From assembly GCA_039707465.1 (NCBI GenBank), contig CM077645.1:66971850-67035849 (forward strand): a stretch of DNA of 64,000 bases, read 5' to 3'. The DNA is from Rhabdophis nuchalis. Taxonomy: Eukaryota > Chordata > Lepidosauria > Squamata > Natricidae. The notes under the pieces are model-generated. The model was not told the origin of the DNA. It did no database searches and saw only the letters and a program-made list of their open reading frames with translations. Shown here one piece after another: positions 1 through 13,038 of the stretch. Made by a program: the position numbers and the translations under genes. Every line of letters begins with the position of its first letter. Position 1 is the stretch's first letter.

Positions 1-319
1 CCTTTTTTATATAAGGAAAACTGCCATTTTTTAGTTAGCTAGTCGCTGTTTACTGCTGTGTTCTGTGAGCTCTTTTAGCTTAAATTCTGATGAAAAATTG
101 ACGCTCATAAACTTTGGTTTGATATTGAGTGACTTAGATGTCTGGACTTAGGTTTTGGATGCTGTAGAACTGTGGCTAATTTATGGCTAGTTTTTTTTTT
201 TTTAATCTTTTGTATAGCAAAAAATGGAGAAAGCAGAAAAGAGAATATTTGAGCTTGAGGTTTATTACACCTTGTGCAAATAGCACAGTTTCCTGCTACC
301 TCCAAACCATCTGTTTGTT

Positions 320-545
320 TATTTCTTAGATTTTTATTCCGCCTTTATTATTTTTACAACACATCAAATCCTACTTCCTCCACCTATTTTTTTCCACAAC
401 AACAATCCTGAGAGATAAGTTGGGCTGAGAGAGAGAGTGTGTGACTGGGCCAAGGTCACCCACATGGCTTTTATGACTAAAGAAGGATTTGAACTCATGG
501 TCCCGTGCTTTCTAGCCTGGTGTCTTAACCACTAGACCAGTGGTA
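320..545 (-). mobile_element. tRNA-derived SINE (squamate type)
   Basis: Read on the minus strand it starts tggtctagtggttaagacac (A-box-like), has a B-box-like gagttcaaatcc, then the body ggtgaccttggcccagtcac, ctctcagcccaactt and attgttgttgtgg. It ends in aataataaaggcggaataaa. A related head in plus orientation is at 57495. It is a tRNA-derived SINE, not a tRNA gene. Confidence 0.7.
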
Positions 546-860
546 GTCAGCCTGGTCCCTACCACCCACTAGAAGGTGTTCCAGCTTTCATGGTGGGCGG
601 TTGGGGTTTTGTCTGATACTGAAGCACTTTCCTTTTTTTAATTTAATTGACTTCCCTACTTTATAAATCACCATTACTGTGGAACCGGTGGGTGGTTAGA
701 AAATTTTACTACTAACAGAGATACAAAAGTGAGTGGTAGATATAAAAAGGTTGACTACCCGTGCACTAGACCAAACTCTATGGATAATTAATGACCAGAA
801 CTAGTACCGCTTTAAAAGACTCTAGAACAGTTCCTGTGTTTTAAACATGTAGATCTGATT

Positions 861-1010
861 CAGTGGTGGGTTTCAAATTTTTTAGAACCTACTCTGTAGG
901 TGTGGCAGTCATGTGACAGGGTGGGAGTGGCCACCTTTTAAAATGTGGTGAAACTCATTTAACAACGCTTGCTTAGCAACCAAATTTTGGACTCAATTGT
1001 GATGATAAAT

Positions 1011-1076
<66 letters not shown>

Positions 1077-1284
1077 TTCCTTCCTTCCTTCCTTCCTTCC
1101 TTCCTTCCTTCCTTCCTTCCTTCCTTCCTTCCTTCCTTTCCTTTCCTTTCCTTCCTGTTGGGTCACTGGCAGCAGTGGGCCAGATTTACTTCCAGGTACA
1201 CTGGTGGAACCCCCTCTCACCGGTTCTCTAAATTTCACCAACCGGCTCTCGCGAGTAGGTGCGAACCTGCAGAAACCCCCACTG
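861..1284. mobile_element. hAT-type MITE with internal microsatellite
   Basis: Termini cagtggtgggttt and aacccccactg are flanked by identical 8-bp duplications, atctgatt (853-860 and 1285-1292). Both the TSD length and the CAG/CTG ends fit hAT. The middle is a TTTC/TTCC array (1010-1156). A related element without the array is at 57548. Confidence 0.75.
1010..1156. repeat. (TTTC)n then (TTCC)n microsatellite
   Basis: About 15 TTTC units change to about 16 TTCC units and end in CTTTC units. It lies inside the hAT MITE at 861-1284 and creates artefactual repetitive ORFs on both strands. Confidence 0.95.
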
Positions 1285-1984
1285 ATCTGATTTATGCATT
1301 GGACTAAGGCACTAAGCCAAACTGTGGCTTGTTTGACTTTTACTTGGAGTTTTAAGTGTTTTCATTCATTGCACTCTTAATTTAGCATGTTATATGAATC
1401 CAAACCACTGTGACTAATTCAGTAGATTAAGACTAAGATAGAGAACTTTTTATTTTGTGAAAAACATTTTATCATTGTTTGTTAATGATCTAAATGTTCT
1501 TAGGACGGATAGAACTTAAATGCAATAGTGAACAGATGTCCCCGAGTTTTAAGGCTGTGGAAAGAATATTCCAATTTATTCTGATCTTGGAAAGATAGGA
1601 GAAACTTAGCTATAAATCCTGGAGCAGACCTATAAATAGAGGTTGATTATTGTAATTTATTTTTAGGAATCCAATGTTCTTGCATATGTAAGTCTTCTGT
1701 GTTGCCGCAATAACACAACTTACCAAGTGGTTTCTGTGATCTTCCGTTGTAAAGAAGACTCTGAATATACAGTTACAGATCTAAGTTTCAATGTACTGAA
1801 ACTAAATATTAGTAAAAGACTACTTATTTACTCATGGAGTAATGTAGGAAATGTGTCTAACCATGGCAATTTGATGATGTGTCGAATTCAGCTCCTAGAA
1901 TTCTGCAGCCAGCATATCTGTCCGCACATCTTAAGTTGTTGAGGTTAATAATCATTGGTTTAGAGAATTTGCATAGGCATAAAT

Positions 1985-2275
1985 GATATATCCTTAGCGA
2001 CGCATAACAGAGTGAGTTCCTGTTACTTGTACCAGCTTCTGCCAACCTAGCAGTTCGAAAGCACGTAAAAAATGCAAGTAGAAAAATAGGAACCACCTTT
2101 GGTGAGAAGGTAACAGCGTTACGCCTTTGGTGTTTAGTTGTGCCAGCCACATGACCATGGAGATGTCTTCGGACAGCGCTGTCTCTCCAGCTTTGAAACA
2201 GAGAAGAGCACTGCCCCCTAGAGTCTGGAACGACTAGCACATATGTGCGAAGGGAACCTTTACTTTTAAGTGGTA
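1985..2275 (+). mobile_element. Sauria-type SINE
   Basis: It matches the squamate Sauria SINE body as I know it: gagttcctgttacttgtacc, cttctgccaacctagcagtt, gaaagcacgtaaaaaatgca, cagccacatgacc, ggacagcgctg, ccccctagagtctggaacga and gggaacctttactttta at the 3' end. The 3' end resembles Bov-B LINE tails, as known for this family. The tRNA-like 5' head is degraded or missing. Confidence 0.8.
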
Positions 2276-3291
2276 TAAGGTGGTTGAATTAGAGGATTAA
2301 AAAAAGTCATGGATTTTGTTCTTATATTGAACCAGTATATAATGCGCTTATTATATATTGATGTAGTGCTCGATATTGATGTAAATTCTATGAAAATTAT
2401 AAAGTGTATATTTATTTCAGAGCATAACCTTTTATACTGATAAACCAAGTTCTTTTCCAACCTTTTTTCTTTGTTCAAATTCCTAACTAATTTATAATTA
2501 AAAGTAGAGAGACGTTTGCCTAACCATATCCTGGAAACTCTATATTTAGACCTTAAATTATTACAGTTCTTTTTTTACTGCTACATCCTAATAGTTTTTG
2601 CAGCGTTATTATGCTAATTAGCATATTTCCACTCAAGAGTGCTTGCTTTAATGCAGTGGGGAATTATGAATGATAGTTTGTATATTCATTCATCCCATCC
2701 CATCCCCACCCCACTGTCCAGCTTTTTGTAAGTATCCCAGTGGTCAATGTATTTTATTTTATTTTTCAAAATTCTGAACCATCTATCATTCTCATAGAGA
2801 GGCTACTGTATTTTGAAGGTGTTATTTTATCTCTGATCAATAGAGGGCACTCTTATAACAAACATATTTTCCTCTGTTCATTCACCTGCTCAGTATAGCT
2901 ATTTTCATATTTAAGAATGAATGCTGCATATACAAGCTTGGTTACAGACAATGATTAATACAGTACTATCTCCTAACCAATACACTGTAATCTGAAAACT
3001 TCTAATTTGCTAAAAATAGAGGTGAAATCAAAGAATTTAAATCAATATTTCAGTATTCAGTTAGTATTGTCATATGATCTTTCATGTAACATCCCTCTTA
3101 TAATTCAATATTTTTGGTGGAAAAGGAGTTACCTTTGTTTGGGTTGCTGAAAGTGTCTAATATTTGCAAGTGTAGAAGGCTCATCGAGTGGCTGTCCTCC
3201 TGGCACACTTTTGCCTTCTAATGTCAGTTGATGGCTGAGATTATTCCTATTGATATTTCTGTCAGTCAGTCCAAAATGAATTGTCCTAAGG

Positions 3292-3426
3292 CAGGGATGT
3301 CCAAACTTGGGAACTTTAAGACTTGTGGACTTCAACTCCCAGAATTTCCCAGCCAGCTATTCTGGCTGGGGAATTCTGGGAGTTGAAGTCCACAAGTCTT
3401 AAAGTTCCCAAGTTTGGACATCCCTG
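3292..3426. mobile_element. Foldback hAT MITE, copy 1
   Basis: A 135-bp near-perfect palindrome (cagggatgtccaaacttggg ... ggacatccctg), with one arm mismatch noted. It is flanked by identical 8-bp duplications tcctaagg (3284-3291 and 3427-3434). Confidence 0.85.
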
Positions 3427-3670
3427 TCCTAAGGTGATCAGCATTATTACTGCCAAAGACCACACTCTCCAAATACATAGTACTAATTAAAATTCTTGGT
3501 ATACTGAGAAGAAACTAGAACTCAGATAATGAAAAACATTGCTAACCAGTGCTAGAGTTCACTTTTTGGAAATATTGTGGAAATTGGCAAACTTTTCAGA
3601 GGAAAACTCTAAAAAAGCCAGATTCCACATATGTGTTTTACACAGTTGCTATCTGGTGTAGTCATTTAGC

Positions 3671-3965
3671 CCTCGAGAAAGGAGCCTGGGGAGGGTAAAA
3701 ACAGCCCTCCGGAGGCTTTAGGGAAGCTCCTGAAGCCTCCGGAGGGCCTCCAGGGGGGCTGTTTTTGCCCTCCCCAGGCTCCTATAAAGCCTCTGGAGCC
3801 TGGAGAGGGTGAAAAAAGTATGTAAAAAATGGGGGAAGCGCCTATCATGCATGCATGCACACTGGGGGGGGGGCGCATTGCATTATGGGTGCGGCATGCC
3901 GGCGCACAACTCCCCTGCACTCCCCCCTCTTATGGCACGCGTGCCTAAAAGGTTTGCCATCGCTG
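3671..3965. mobile_element. hAT-type MITE fragment related to 28089
   Basis: GC-rich sequence with gcctccggagggcc-like repeats, ending ggcacgcgtgcc...ggtttgccatcgctg. This matches the right end of the element at 28089-28439. The left end is missing, so no TSD can be read. Confidence 0.55.
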
Positions 3966-4177
3966 CTCTAATTGATACAATATGAAGTCACCAGATCCTT
4001 AAGACAAGAATGGCTTAGCTATGATTGCGCTATCTCCTTTGGTAATCAGTTTCTTTCTGGGCTCAGTGTAATACTCTAGCACTAGTTTTTAAATGATCAG
4101 AAAAAGCCATATCTAATGGTTAGGGGTTGTTGTTGTTGTTTTCATTTGATTCTGCCAGGATTGAAGATTACTTCAAT

Positions 4178-4605
4178 TACTGCGTCTCCTGCCGCATACC
4201 TCCCTCCGTCCGATCCGCTCCCATAGGGAGGGCCTCCTTAGGGTACCATCCGCCGGCCAATGCCAGCTAGCGGTGCCCAGGGGGAGGGCCTGCTCAGTGG
4301 CTGGGCCATCCCTCTGGAACGACCTACCCCCCGAACTTCGGAGCATCACAGACCTTCCCCTCTTTCGCCGCTCACTTAAGACTTATCTGTTCCATCAAGC
4401 TGGCCTAGCTTAGCCAATGAGTAAATGTATTTTAGAATTTTAATTGGGATTTTTAGCACAGGCTTTTAGTTTAATTTATTCTTAATTCTTCTGTGTTTAT
4501 TGTTATTTATCGATTTTAATTTCCTGTGCACCGCCCTGAGTCCATTTCGATGGAGAAGGGCAGTTCTATAAATCTAAATAAATTAAATTAAATTAAATTA
4601 AATTA
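4178..4605 (+). mobile_element. L2-like LINE 3' end
   Basis: It encodes the C-terminal ORF2 remnant (wnDLPpeLRsitdlplFrrsLKTyLF pattern, from cctctggaacgacctacccc) and the 3' UTR with accgccctgagtcc. It ends in an AAATT tail. The 5' end is truncated. Confidence 0.75.
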
Positions 4606-5190
4606 CTTTTAGATGATCTGTTTTCTTACAGATCCATAATGGGTATTTGATTGTCAGGCACCACTGACACTGCCCTTATTCTTTTCTTGGTGAGATTCAA
4701 TAAAGCCCTACTTTCTTGTATTTCAACATCTTTCCAAAATGTATTGGCATAATGTTTTTGTGTTGGATTTCTGCTGTTTCAACGTTCTGTTAATTTTACA
4801 CATCTTTTTAATGCTGAATATTTGCGTGGGTATGTGTGTTGCTAATTATGAGCAATAATGTGCATGTGTACTTTATAATTGTGCTTTATTGTAAATTGAT
4901 TCGATTTACTCCAACAATGAAATAGAAATTTAGAGTGCAGTTGTCAAACAGTTGGATTCCTAGTTTGGATTTTAAAAATGATCTCATACATTGAGCTCTT
5001 CTGAAATTTCTAGGTCAAGTCTACATCTGTTTAATTTCAAGTGGGCTCTAGAAGACTAGATTTCCCACTAGGAGCCAAGCATGAGATAAATGTGCAGTTA
5101 ATCTAGTCTCTGAATACAGTTTAAAACATATGTGCAGTTCTTGTGCTTTACTAATATTTGTTTTTTTTATAACTGTCCATTATTTTGCAG

Positions 5191-5331
5191 TACTTCCCAG
5201 CTTTGTGATAGCCAACAGCCAGATAGCACAATTGCAACTCTTCCTGGCTTAGGATCATTGGCTCCTGAATTCCCTACTGAGATAAAGCAGTCTGACCAAG
5301 CGACTGGAAAACCCATTTCTGAAACCAAGAG
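5191..5331 (+). CDS. TACC2: TACC2 internal coding exon of the long isoform
   Basis: A 141-nt exon with a good acceptor (T-rich tract ending ttttgcag) and donor (AAGAG|gtatgt). It is entered in phase 2 and left in phase 2. The reading frame gives a polar, Ser/Thr/Pro-rich stretch that starts TSQLCDSQQPDSTIA and ends ATGKPISETK-AG. The trailing AG joins the G at 43096 to make Arg, giving ...SETK-R-SSDSEEAFETPE. Long vertebrate TACC2 also has Arg just before SSDSEEAF. The exon would lie in the poorly conserved N-terminal half of TACC2, a centrosome- and microtubule-associated scaffold, so weak sequence similarity is expected. Support comes from the splice signals, the matching phase and the position. 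The preceding exon is not in the window. The alternative is a spurious ORF with chance splice sites. Confidence 0.6.
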
Positions 5332-5756
5332 GTATGTTGATTCTGTTGGGCAAAAGAAAATTCTAGCTCCATGCAAGCCTCTTTTTAGAATATCGCTATT
5401 TTATAAGTGATGTATAGCATGGCAACAGCATATTTTATTTAGTGTAATTAATACACTAACCAGCTTATGCTATAAATTAACAAACCAAGTGGCTGAAATT
5501 GAAGGTGCATTTTTATAATTTCACAAATACACTGTCTTCCTTTTCCTGCCGAACTTGATGGGAAAAATGGTTTCCACCCTGTATTTGTTCAGATTAAGCA
5601 GATGGTTTGCATTTTGATATCACGGTGGATTTTCTTTTTTGCGTGCAAACATACATCATGGTGTTGGAGAAAGTAGTGTTATAAAAAGAGAAGAATTGTA
5701 TGAAGTGAACTCCTCCTTCACATGTAACATTTGTTTTGAAAATTGATGATCTACAT

Positions 5757-5891
5757 CAGGGGTTCCCCAATTTGACAACTTTAAGACTTGTGGACTTCAA
5801 CTCCCAGAATTCTCCAGCCAGCATAGCTGGCTAGAGAATTCTGGGAGTTGAAGTCCACAAGTCTTAAAGTTGCCAAGTTTGGGAACCCCTG
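5757..5891. mobile_element. Foldback hAT MITE, copy 2
   Basis: A near-perfect palindrome starting caggggttccccaatttg and ending ttgggaacccctg, with 8-bp duplications atctacat at 5749-5756 and 5892-5899. Confidence 0.85.
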
Positions 5892-8800
5892 ATCTACATT
5901 CAGTTTTTCTGTTACAAAACCATATTAAAATATATTGTACTTTTGTTCACTCTTTATTGTTATTTTTATATATTTTTATTCACTTTTTAATCACTATTGA
6001 CTTAAACTCATTTACTCAACATCTTCATTACTACCAGTATTTGCAAGCCTTATCATTTTTCAACATTCTCTCAATTTTGAATTTTTTTCTTGATTTTTTT
6101 TGGGCAGTCTTGAACATTAGCAACCATAGGCATTAATTTTTGTTTCATTTTTTGTTATATCACTGTGATTTCCATACAAAAACTTTAACTATTCTATAAT
6201 TATCTTACTGCAGTTCTATCCTAAATTATTTCAGCAGCGTTATATCAATTCTGTTGCATCTTCTGGAAACTGCTTATTTAGTTTTAAAAATTTATTTCAT
6301 TTTTAAACAGTCCCTCAAAAATAAAGTGAAGAAATGCTTTAATGGTTTTAGGTAATCCAACTCGTCTTTTCAGTTAGTTTGGAAAACTGATTAGTAATAA
6401 ATTCATATAAAATAATAATTTGTCCATGAATGTCTAAAAGTGATTTGCTAAAATCGTAACAGAATTATTCTATAAAATCAGATTCTAATGAATTACTTGA
6501 GAATTTAATTTCCCCCCAATATATTCCAAATACATCTGATGACCCTTAAACATTTTCTCAGCATCTGTTGTGTTGACATAAATTATTATACGAATCCTCT
6601 AAGAATTTATATAAATCTTGAAACAACATTTATTTTAATATTTATTTTCTATTAAGCTCTTGAAGATTTACTGTTAATTTTTGTATGTCTAAACATAGTA
6701 AATACTATAATTCATCCACATTCTTGGAAGCATTTTTTTAACCCAAGAATATGCCATTAGTATAACTCACATATTTTTCTGGCACTCTATAATGTAATTC
6801 TTTCCACTTTATTCCAAATGGTTTTCACATCATCGTTCTATATTTTTATTCATCTTATAGGGAAATAATTGTATCTTATAATGTTTTTTTCATATACGAT
6901 GCATATGTTCCTTTCCTCTCGTCATTCTTTATATGCTCTTTTTCTTTTATTTCTTTCCTTTTCTTTCATGCCTATTTTCCCATGATCCATTCTTGACACT
7001 ACCAAATAATATCTATATCACATTCATAGTCTCTAATATTCTTCAACAATTTTCTCAACATTTGATTACAAATAGTAAGTCAAAATGCTGATAGAAACGT
7101 GAACAAACTTACTTTTAAAACATGCATTTGGACAAATTTCTAAATAGATATTCAGCAAACTTTGGTCTCTGAAGACCCTAATCACTGTTTCTGTATCCTT
7201 TCATCTCATTTCCATCAACCTATCTATCCATGTCAGATAAAAGAATAATAACCATTTCCACATTGCATTCATTCCCCAAAACGCATCCTATCAGATCCTG
7301 TCAGAAGGGGGAAGGGAAGAGTAAGAGAGGAGGGATGACAGAGTGAGAAGAACCAGAGGTACTTGCCCAGAACAGAGCCTGGCAAATCTAAGGACATAAG
7401 CATGAGAACAGAATGCAAATACCACCCAAAAGGAGCAAAACTTTAGGACTGTTACCAAAACACTTAGTTTGAATACCATTGGGCAGAAGAACCAAGGGGG
7501 GGGGGGTCCAGGAGAAGGGAAAAGCACTGGGTTTACGCGGGAATATTCAGATCTGGCTTTGCTTACACTGTAACTATTTGGCTTTAGTAAAAGTATACCT
7601 TTTTCTACAAACAGAGTCAAAGTTCTTTCCTAAATGCCCAAGTTGGGACAGGCCTGACACATCCCTATTTCTTTCATTAGCACCATTCCAAATACAGCTA
7701 CAGTAGGACTAACCTATGAGCTAGGAATACTTGTGAGCACCCATAATTATTACTAATACTTTTTATCCTTTTCATTCAATTTTAAAATTCCATGAATGTA
7801 TTCACCAAGTCAACTCAACAAGATCAGATCATATTCATTCAGATTTATTCTATTCTTTCCCTTTCTCTGGTGCACGCCATATCTATTTTTAAAAAGATTT
7901 CATTCATTAATTCATGCTCTTTACTATAATACTCCTAGATTACAAGCCCAAATGCCATTGACGTCAACAAATAACCCATGAACACTAACCTTCCACTTCC
8001 CTTTATGGCTCTGGTTAATCAAGGTTTCACATCATGCTTTTTAGTGAGATAAAGGGTAGATTAGATTGCCAGCTGTTCTTCCACATAGCATTATAAAAAT
8101 ACAATACTAGTCAGTTTGGGCTTATTTTGGCAGAATGCCACAAGCCCACCCTAAATCCAATTTTACATTGTTCTATTTCAACCATGTTCTCTATTCTGAA
8201 GACTGTTTTTCAGGACAACATACTACTGTTTTACATCCCAAAATTGGGAGATACTTTAGTGTACTGACACATTCACAATATTTTTTTTTAACAATAAGAA
8301 TTAAAAAACAGCTGAAGGTCATAGGACGCATCTCATTTGTAGTCCATAGATTACATATATAATTTATGATATCTGATTTGAATGTAAAAGTATTGTTGCT
8401 TTGTACTGATTTTATAATACTAGGTTTCTGTAGTATGGAGAATGTATCATTTAGCAACATTCTGAAACTAAATCAAGATTTCTTTTTAAAAACAACATAT
8501 GTCTTTTTAATATACTCATATATTTGTGCTAATATGCTGCTATGTATATTAAAAGTAATACTTGGCAAGCTAAAACATTTTTAGTTAGTGAGAATATGCC
8601 CACAATATAATATATAATTTAAGAAAGAGTTTTTGCCATCTTTTGGGATTTTTTGTGTATGCATGTATGTATGTCCTACCTTGCAAACTTTCCCCAAAAT
8701 CTGAAAGTGGGTTAATAGTTTTTCACAGGATTGTAGATTATCTGAAATCTAAGTTCATCTCATCTCCAACCTCATCAAATCTCTTAGCAAAGCAGATTGA

Positions 8801-9699
8801 AGAACAGATATGACCAGCATATATGTGTTCTTTGAATTGTAGCTAATTAGATATAGAAGAGATCGTTCAATTCATTTGAATGAGAGTCTTAACAAGTTTT
8901 TCAACCATGCAATTATTAAACCTTGCTATGAACCACGTTCTGTTGAAATATCTAATTTTCAATCAGATGGTTGCACTTTACTTCGCATGAAACCTTCCTG
9001 TTCCCTCCCAGTGAAATGAGACACACGCTCACATAGGTATCAGGTGCAAAAAATAAATAAATGAGCAGCTGCTGTATGTGGCTTTATACATTTACATGAA
9101 AAGGTCATGGTATGGAATTGAGCTCATTGAGTCACATCTTCCCAAGGGACCATGTTTTCTTCCACCCAATTGTTCTAAGCTAGCAGCTCAGGGCAACTGT
9201 CCTATGCATTACCTGAATCCCAAAGAAATATATTCATTTAACACGCATCGATTAACAAAAGTGGAAGTTGTACGACAAGTGATGTGTTGTCTTTCCTTCC
9301 ACATCAGCAAATAAAAGCGGGAGAGAGGAGGGGTAAGAAGTCTACTTATGTGATGCATACTGCAGGAAACACGTCCCTGCAAATGCATCACTGAAAAACC
9401 AGCACATCAGTAGTTTCTCCTTGGCATTTTGCCTAATGTTGCATATAAGCAGTAAAACGTATTACATCATTACGGGAATTGTAATTGATTGCCAGCATAG
9501 CATTTTAATGAGAATTGATTAGAAAAACCATAAACTCAGTTTGTTTTGTCATCCTGTTTGTTTTGTTCTGAGAGTATTCAGTTCAATGTTATATTTTTCT
9601 TTATGATTCAACGCATTCAAGCTAGAGCGAGCAAGTGATAGAATTTAACATCCGTGTTTTTGTAGATAGTTCCAGCCTTAGGTTTAAAGGAATTATCTC

Positions 9700-10068
9700 T
9701 ATTGGCTGGGCCGGCCCTCTGGAACGACCTACCCCCCGAACTTCGCACAATCACGGACCTTCCCCTCTTCCGCCGCTCACTTAAAACATATTTATTTCAA
9801 CAAGCTGGTCTTGCGTAAATGGTATTGATTTTATAACATAACTTCTGTCAAGGACATATATGGATTTTAGATTTAGGGAATTTTAGCTTAGGAGGGTTCC
9901 TATTTTAATGTTTTAAAATTCTAGTACAGGTAATTTAATTCGTTTTTAGCTTTGTTATATATTGTCTGTTTATATGGTTTTTAATTTTTTTCCCTGTACA
10001 CCGCCCTGAGTCCCTTCGGGGAGAGGGGGCAGTTTCTAAGTCTAATATTAAATTAAATTAAATTAAAA
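9700..10068 (+). mobile_element. L2-like LINE 3' end
   Basis: A 5'-truncated copy that begins in the ctggaacgacctacccc segment. It continues through the caccgccctgagtcccttcg 3' UTR and ends in an AAATT tail. Confidence 0.75.
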
Positions 10069-12964
10069 CTATTGACATTGTGTTATGAAGTACCGTGTTT
10101 TAAAATCATGATTTGCTATTTCTACCTGTATTTGCACGTTCTAAATAAACCAGACCTATTGGATGATATTGAGACTGAAAAAAATCCTTTATCAATGGAT
10201 TGATTATCAAAGTTGCAAGCTTGTAGAGGCTTCTAATAAAATTCAGAATTTGTTTCAGACTAAATTTGCACAGTACTGGTAACAAAAGAAATTATAAAAA
10301 TGTTAAGATGAGCTTTTTAACGTGATGCGCTCTATATTCATTGGGATTTTAATTACGAGAATACAGTCTCATCATATTGCAAGGATGAAATGTTGGGAAA
10401 GTCTGAACAAGGCAAGTATTAATGAACAACAGATGAGAACAACAATACAAAATAAATGTTTTAACTGTATTATTGGATATACTTAAGGATTCAAAGGATT
10501 TGATTGAAATAATGCAAAGGCATCATTCTATATTATTTTTTCTCCATTTTATTGAATCTAATAGAAGAAGCAGTTTCATTTCCAGCTAAATCTTGTGATT
10601 TATAGCTTCTGATTGCTGTTCATGCCAGTGCAAATCTATTTGCCTCCTTTGCTGATAAGATAGGGCTTCAGAAGTACAGTGACCGTTTTTATGAACCCCC
10701 AGCTTTCATCCCTAGTTAAATGTAAGCATAAATAGATGCAAATTATTATATAATTTTGGCATATGTGTACTTTGTTCTAATCCTACTTCTGCCTACTCTT
10801 CCTAGTTCTACAGTTAAGGAAGGGCTTATAGATATTACTGACAAGATTTCCCCTTTCTCTGATTCAGTCAGATGGCTTTGATCTGGTTGATGAGACCCTT
10901 TGATGAGTAAAACTTTTGATCTTCTCTCATCTGTCATCCAACTCTACCAAGACTTGTCTGCAATAAATAATATAAGTCCCCCACCGTTTTTCTTCATATA
11001 GTACTTTCCTTCAGATACTTCCCTTAAACACCTAATAGACTTTGGGCTATTTATGATTAAGCCTTTAGCAATAAAGGTAAAATACAAGGTCTATTTCAAA
11101 GTTTTAAGTATATAAAAGAAAATGCAATAATAAAATACTTATGTGCTGAATACAAATAATCAACATTCTTTGTCTTTACACAATATTCTGATTTGTACAA
11201 TATAATAGATTCTTAGCTGAACTGCCTTGCCTGTAAACTTACATCTTAGAGCCCAGGATGAAATAGGACAGTCTATGATTCAAATCCCAGTAAGCTGTTC
11301 TTTCAAGTAGTGATTTTAAATAATTAAGCCTAACAAGGGGCATACAGTTATCAATCAAATAAAACAACAACAATATCTTTGATGACTGGGACCCACATAC
11401 GCACATCCTCCAATGATATAGCCAATGAGGGAGCCTTTAGCAGTGAAAAGCTGCATAATCCATTCTAGGATCACTAGGCATTCTCTTTTGAATTAAAATA
11501 AAAAGTCCATTCTTAATTACTATTAGAGGTGTTGTAAGTCCACGTTATTAATTTTAGCTGTCAAGCATCATCTCCATTTCCAAGCTTCTTGTTCCCAGAA
11601 TTCTCCTGGGTGTTTCCAAGATGTCCCTCTTTTGCCATCTTACATCTCTGCCATCCCTCTATCTCCGGGGGCAATTATTTCTCATCAGAATATAAACTTG
11701 TTATATCAGTGGTTTACTAGCAAAGCAAGGAGAAACTGTTTTATTTGGATATTTGCATAGGCACATGGATTGATGAAGACCCATTGAGAAGGTATAACTG
11801 AGATCAGATTGATCACAGAGAGAGCTTTAAAGAGCATCTGGTCTTTGAAAATCTGACTCAGATAGATTGCTCAGAGAAACAGATAAGCAATTATTTAAGA
11901 CATCATGAGATGCTAAAGAAAAAATAGTGGAGAAAGAGGTGAAATATGCTGACATTGATAAAATGCACCTAGTTCTTCAAGGCGATGACGCCTTTTAATA
12001 ATCAAGAAAATCCCATCGTTTTTTATGCTTGTTGATTTGAGGAATAGAACACGATAAGAAATGAATCTCCCAACAGTCAGAAATATTGCAATGTACCAGT
12101 AAATGGACTCAACATATTTTTTTTTCAAGTTCATGAAGTCCCTTGTGATGTTATTACACTGTCTTTGCAACTTTCAGTTGCTGATAAGTAAAGGCTTATG
12201 CTAAAAGAGGCTTAACTTTCATTTCTTTGCAAATAAGACAGGTTTTTTCAGCCTATTTAAGCAGCTTGTCTCCCAAATTTGCCTGGATCTACCTGCATAA
12301 ATGGATGGAGGACTAAGATATTTCTATGGTTTTCTGTAAAAGGGATACATTGTCATTTTACGCTCTGTGAAATATATGTATTGCAAAGCAAGGTAATCTA
12401 GGTTTCAGTGGAAAACAAACATGTACCAGTGAAAGTGCACCATTGAATGAAGAAAGTTATGTTTTATACTCCTCCCTGAGCTACATTTCTAGCAATAATA
12501 ACAGAATTCTGTCTACGTGCATGAGAGAAAATAGGCAAGACTTTCAATATTCCTACTGGGGCTTTTCTGTAGGGCAAAAGTATCCAATAACACTTATTCT
12601 TGTACATTCTCAGGAAAAGCAAATACATTATTATTTAATGACTGTTTGCCATTGTGATCAAGCTTGTCCTGAAAAATGTTCTAGAGTTCCAAGAAAAATG
12701 TGAATGTATGCCAAATAAGCAATATAAATCACATACCAGCTATATGTTTTACATTTAGAGCTCAGAAAGTTTCCTATGTGAAAAGAGTAACCTTTTCCAA
12801 ACCATTTATATTATACAAATAAGATCCTTATCACAATTCGTTGTTACATTTTAAGAAATGTACTCTAAAGGTGAATTGGAAGAAGCAATTCCATCTAACA
12901 TTTATATAGTGATAAATATTATACTGTTTTGCGTCTGTTCAGGATACTTTTATTATTATTTAAA

Positions 12965-12971
12965 ATGCTGC

Positions 12972-13038
<67 letters not shown>

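Larger units (their letters stand above)
1..5190 (+). other. TACC2: TACC2 upstream intron, partial
   Basis: No coding exon is supported before 5191. Recognised content: a tRNA-derived SINE, a hAT MITE with an internal microsatellite, a Sauria-type SINE, a foldback MITE, a MITE fragment and an L2 tail, each listed separately. I recognise nothing in 1-320, 550-860, 1300-1980, 2280-3280, 3430-3660, 3970-4170 or 4610-5190. That sequence is AT-rich, with no long ORF or clear motif. Confidence 0.7.

Noticed and set aside
320..545. tRNA gene on the minus strand
   Set aside because: A- and B-box-like segments belong to a SINE with a long unrelated body.
969..1307. FLSFFLSF-type repetitive ORF
   Set aside because: Translation of the TTTC/TTCC array.
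3292..3426. Hairpin as a microRNA precursor
   Set aside because: The arms are nearly perfect over the full element and bounded by an 8-bp TSD, so it is a foldback MITE.
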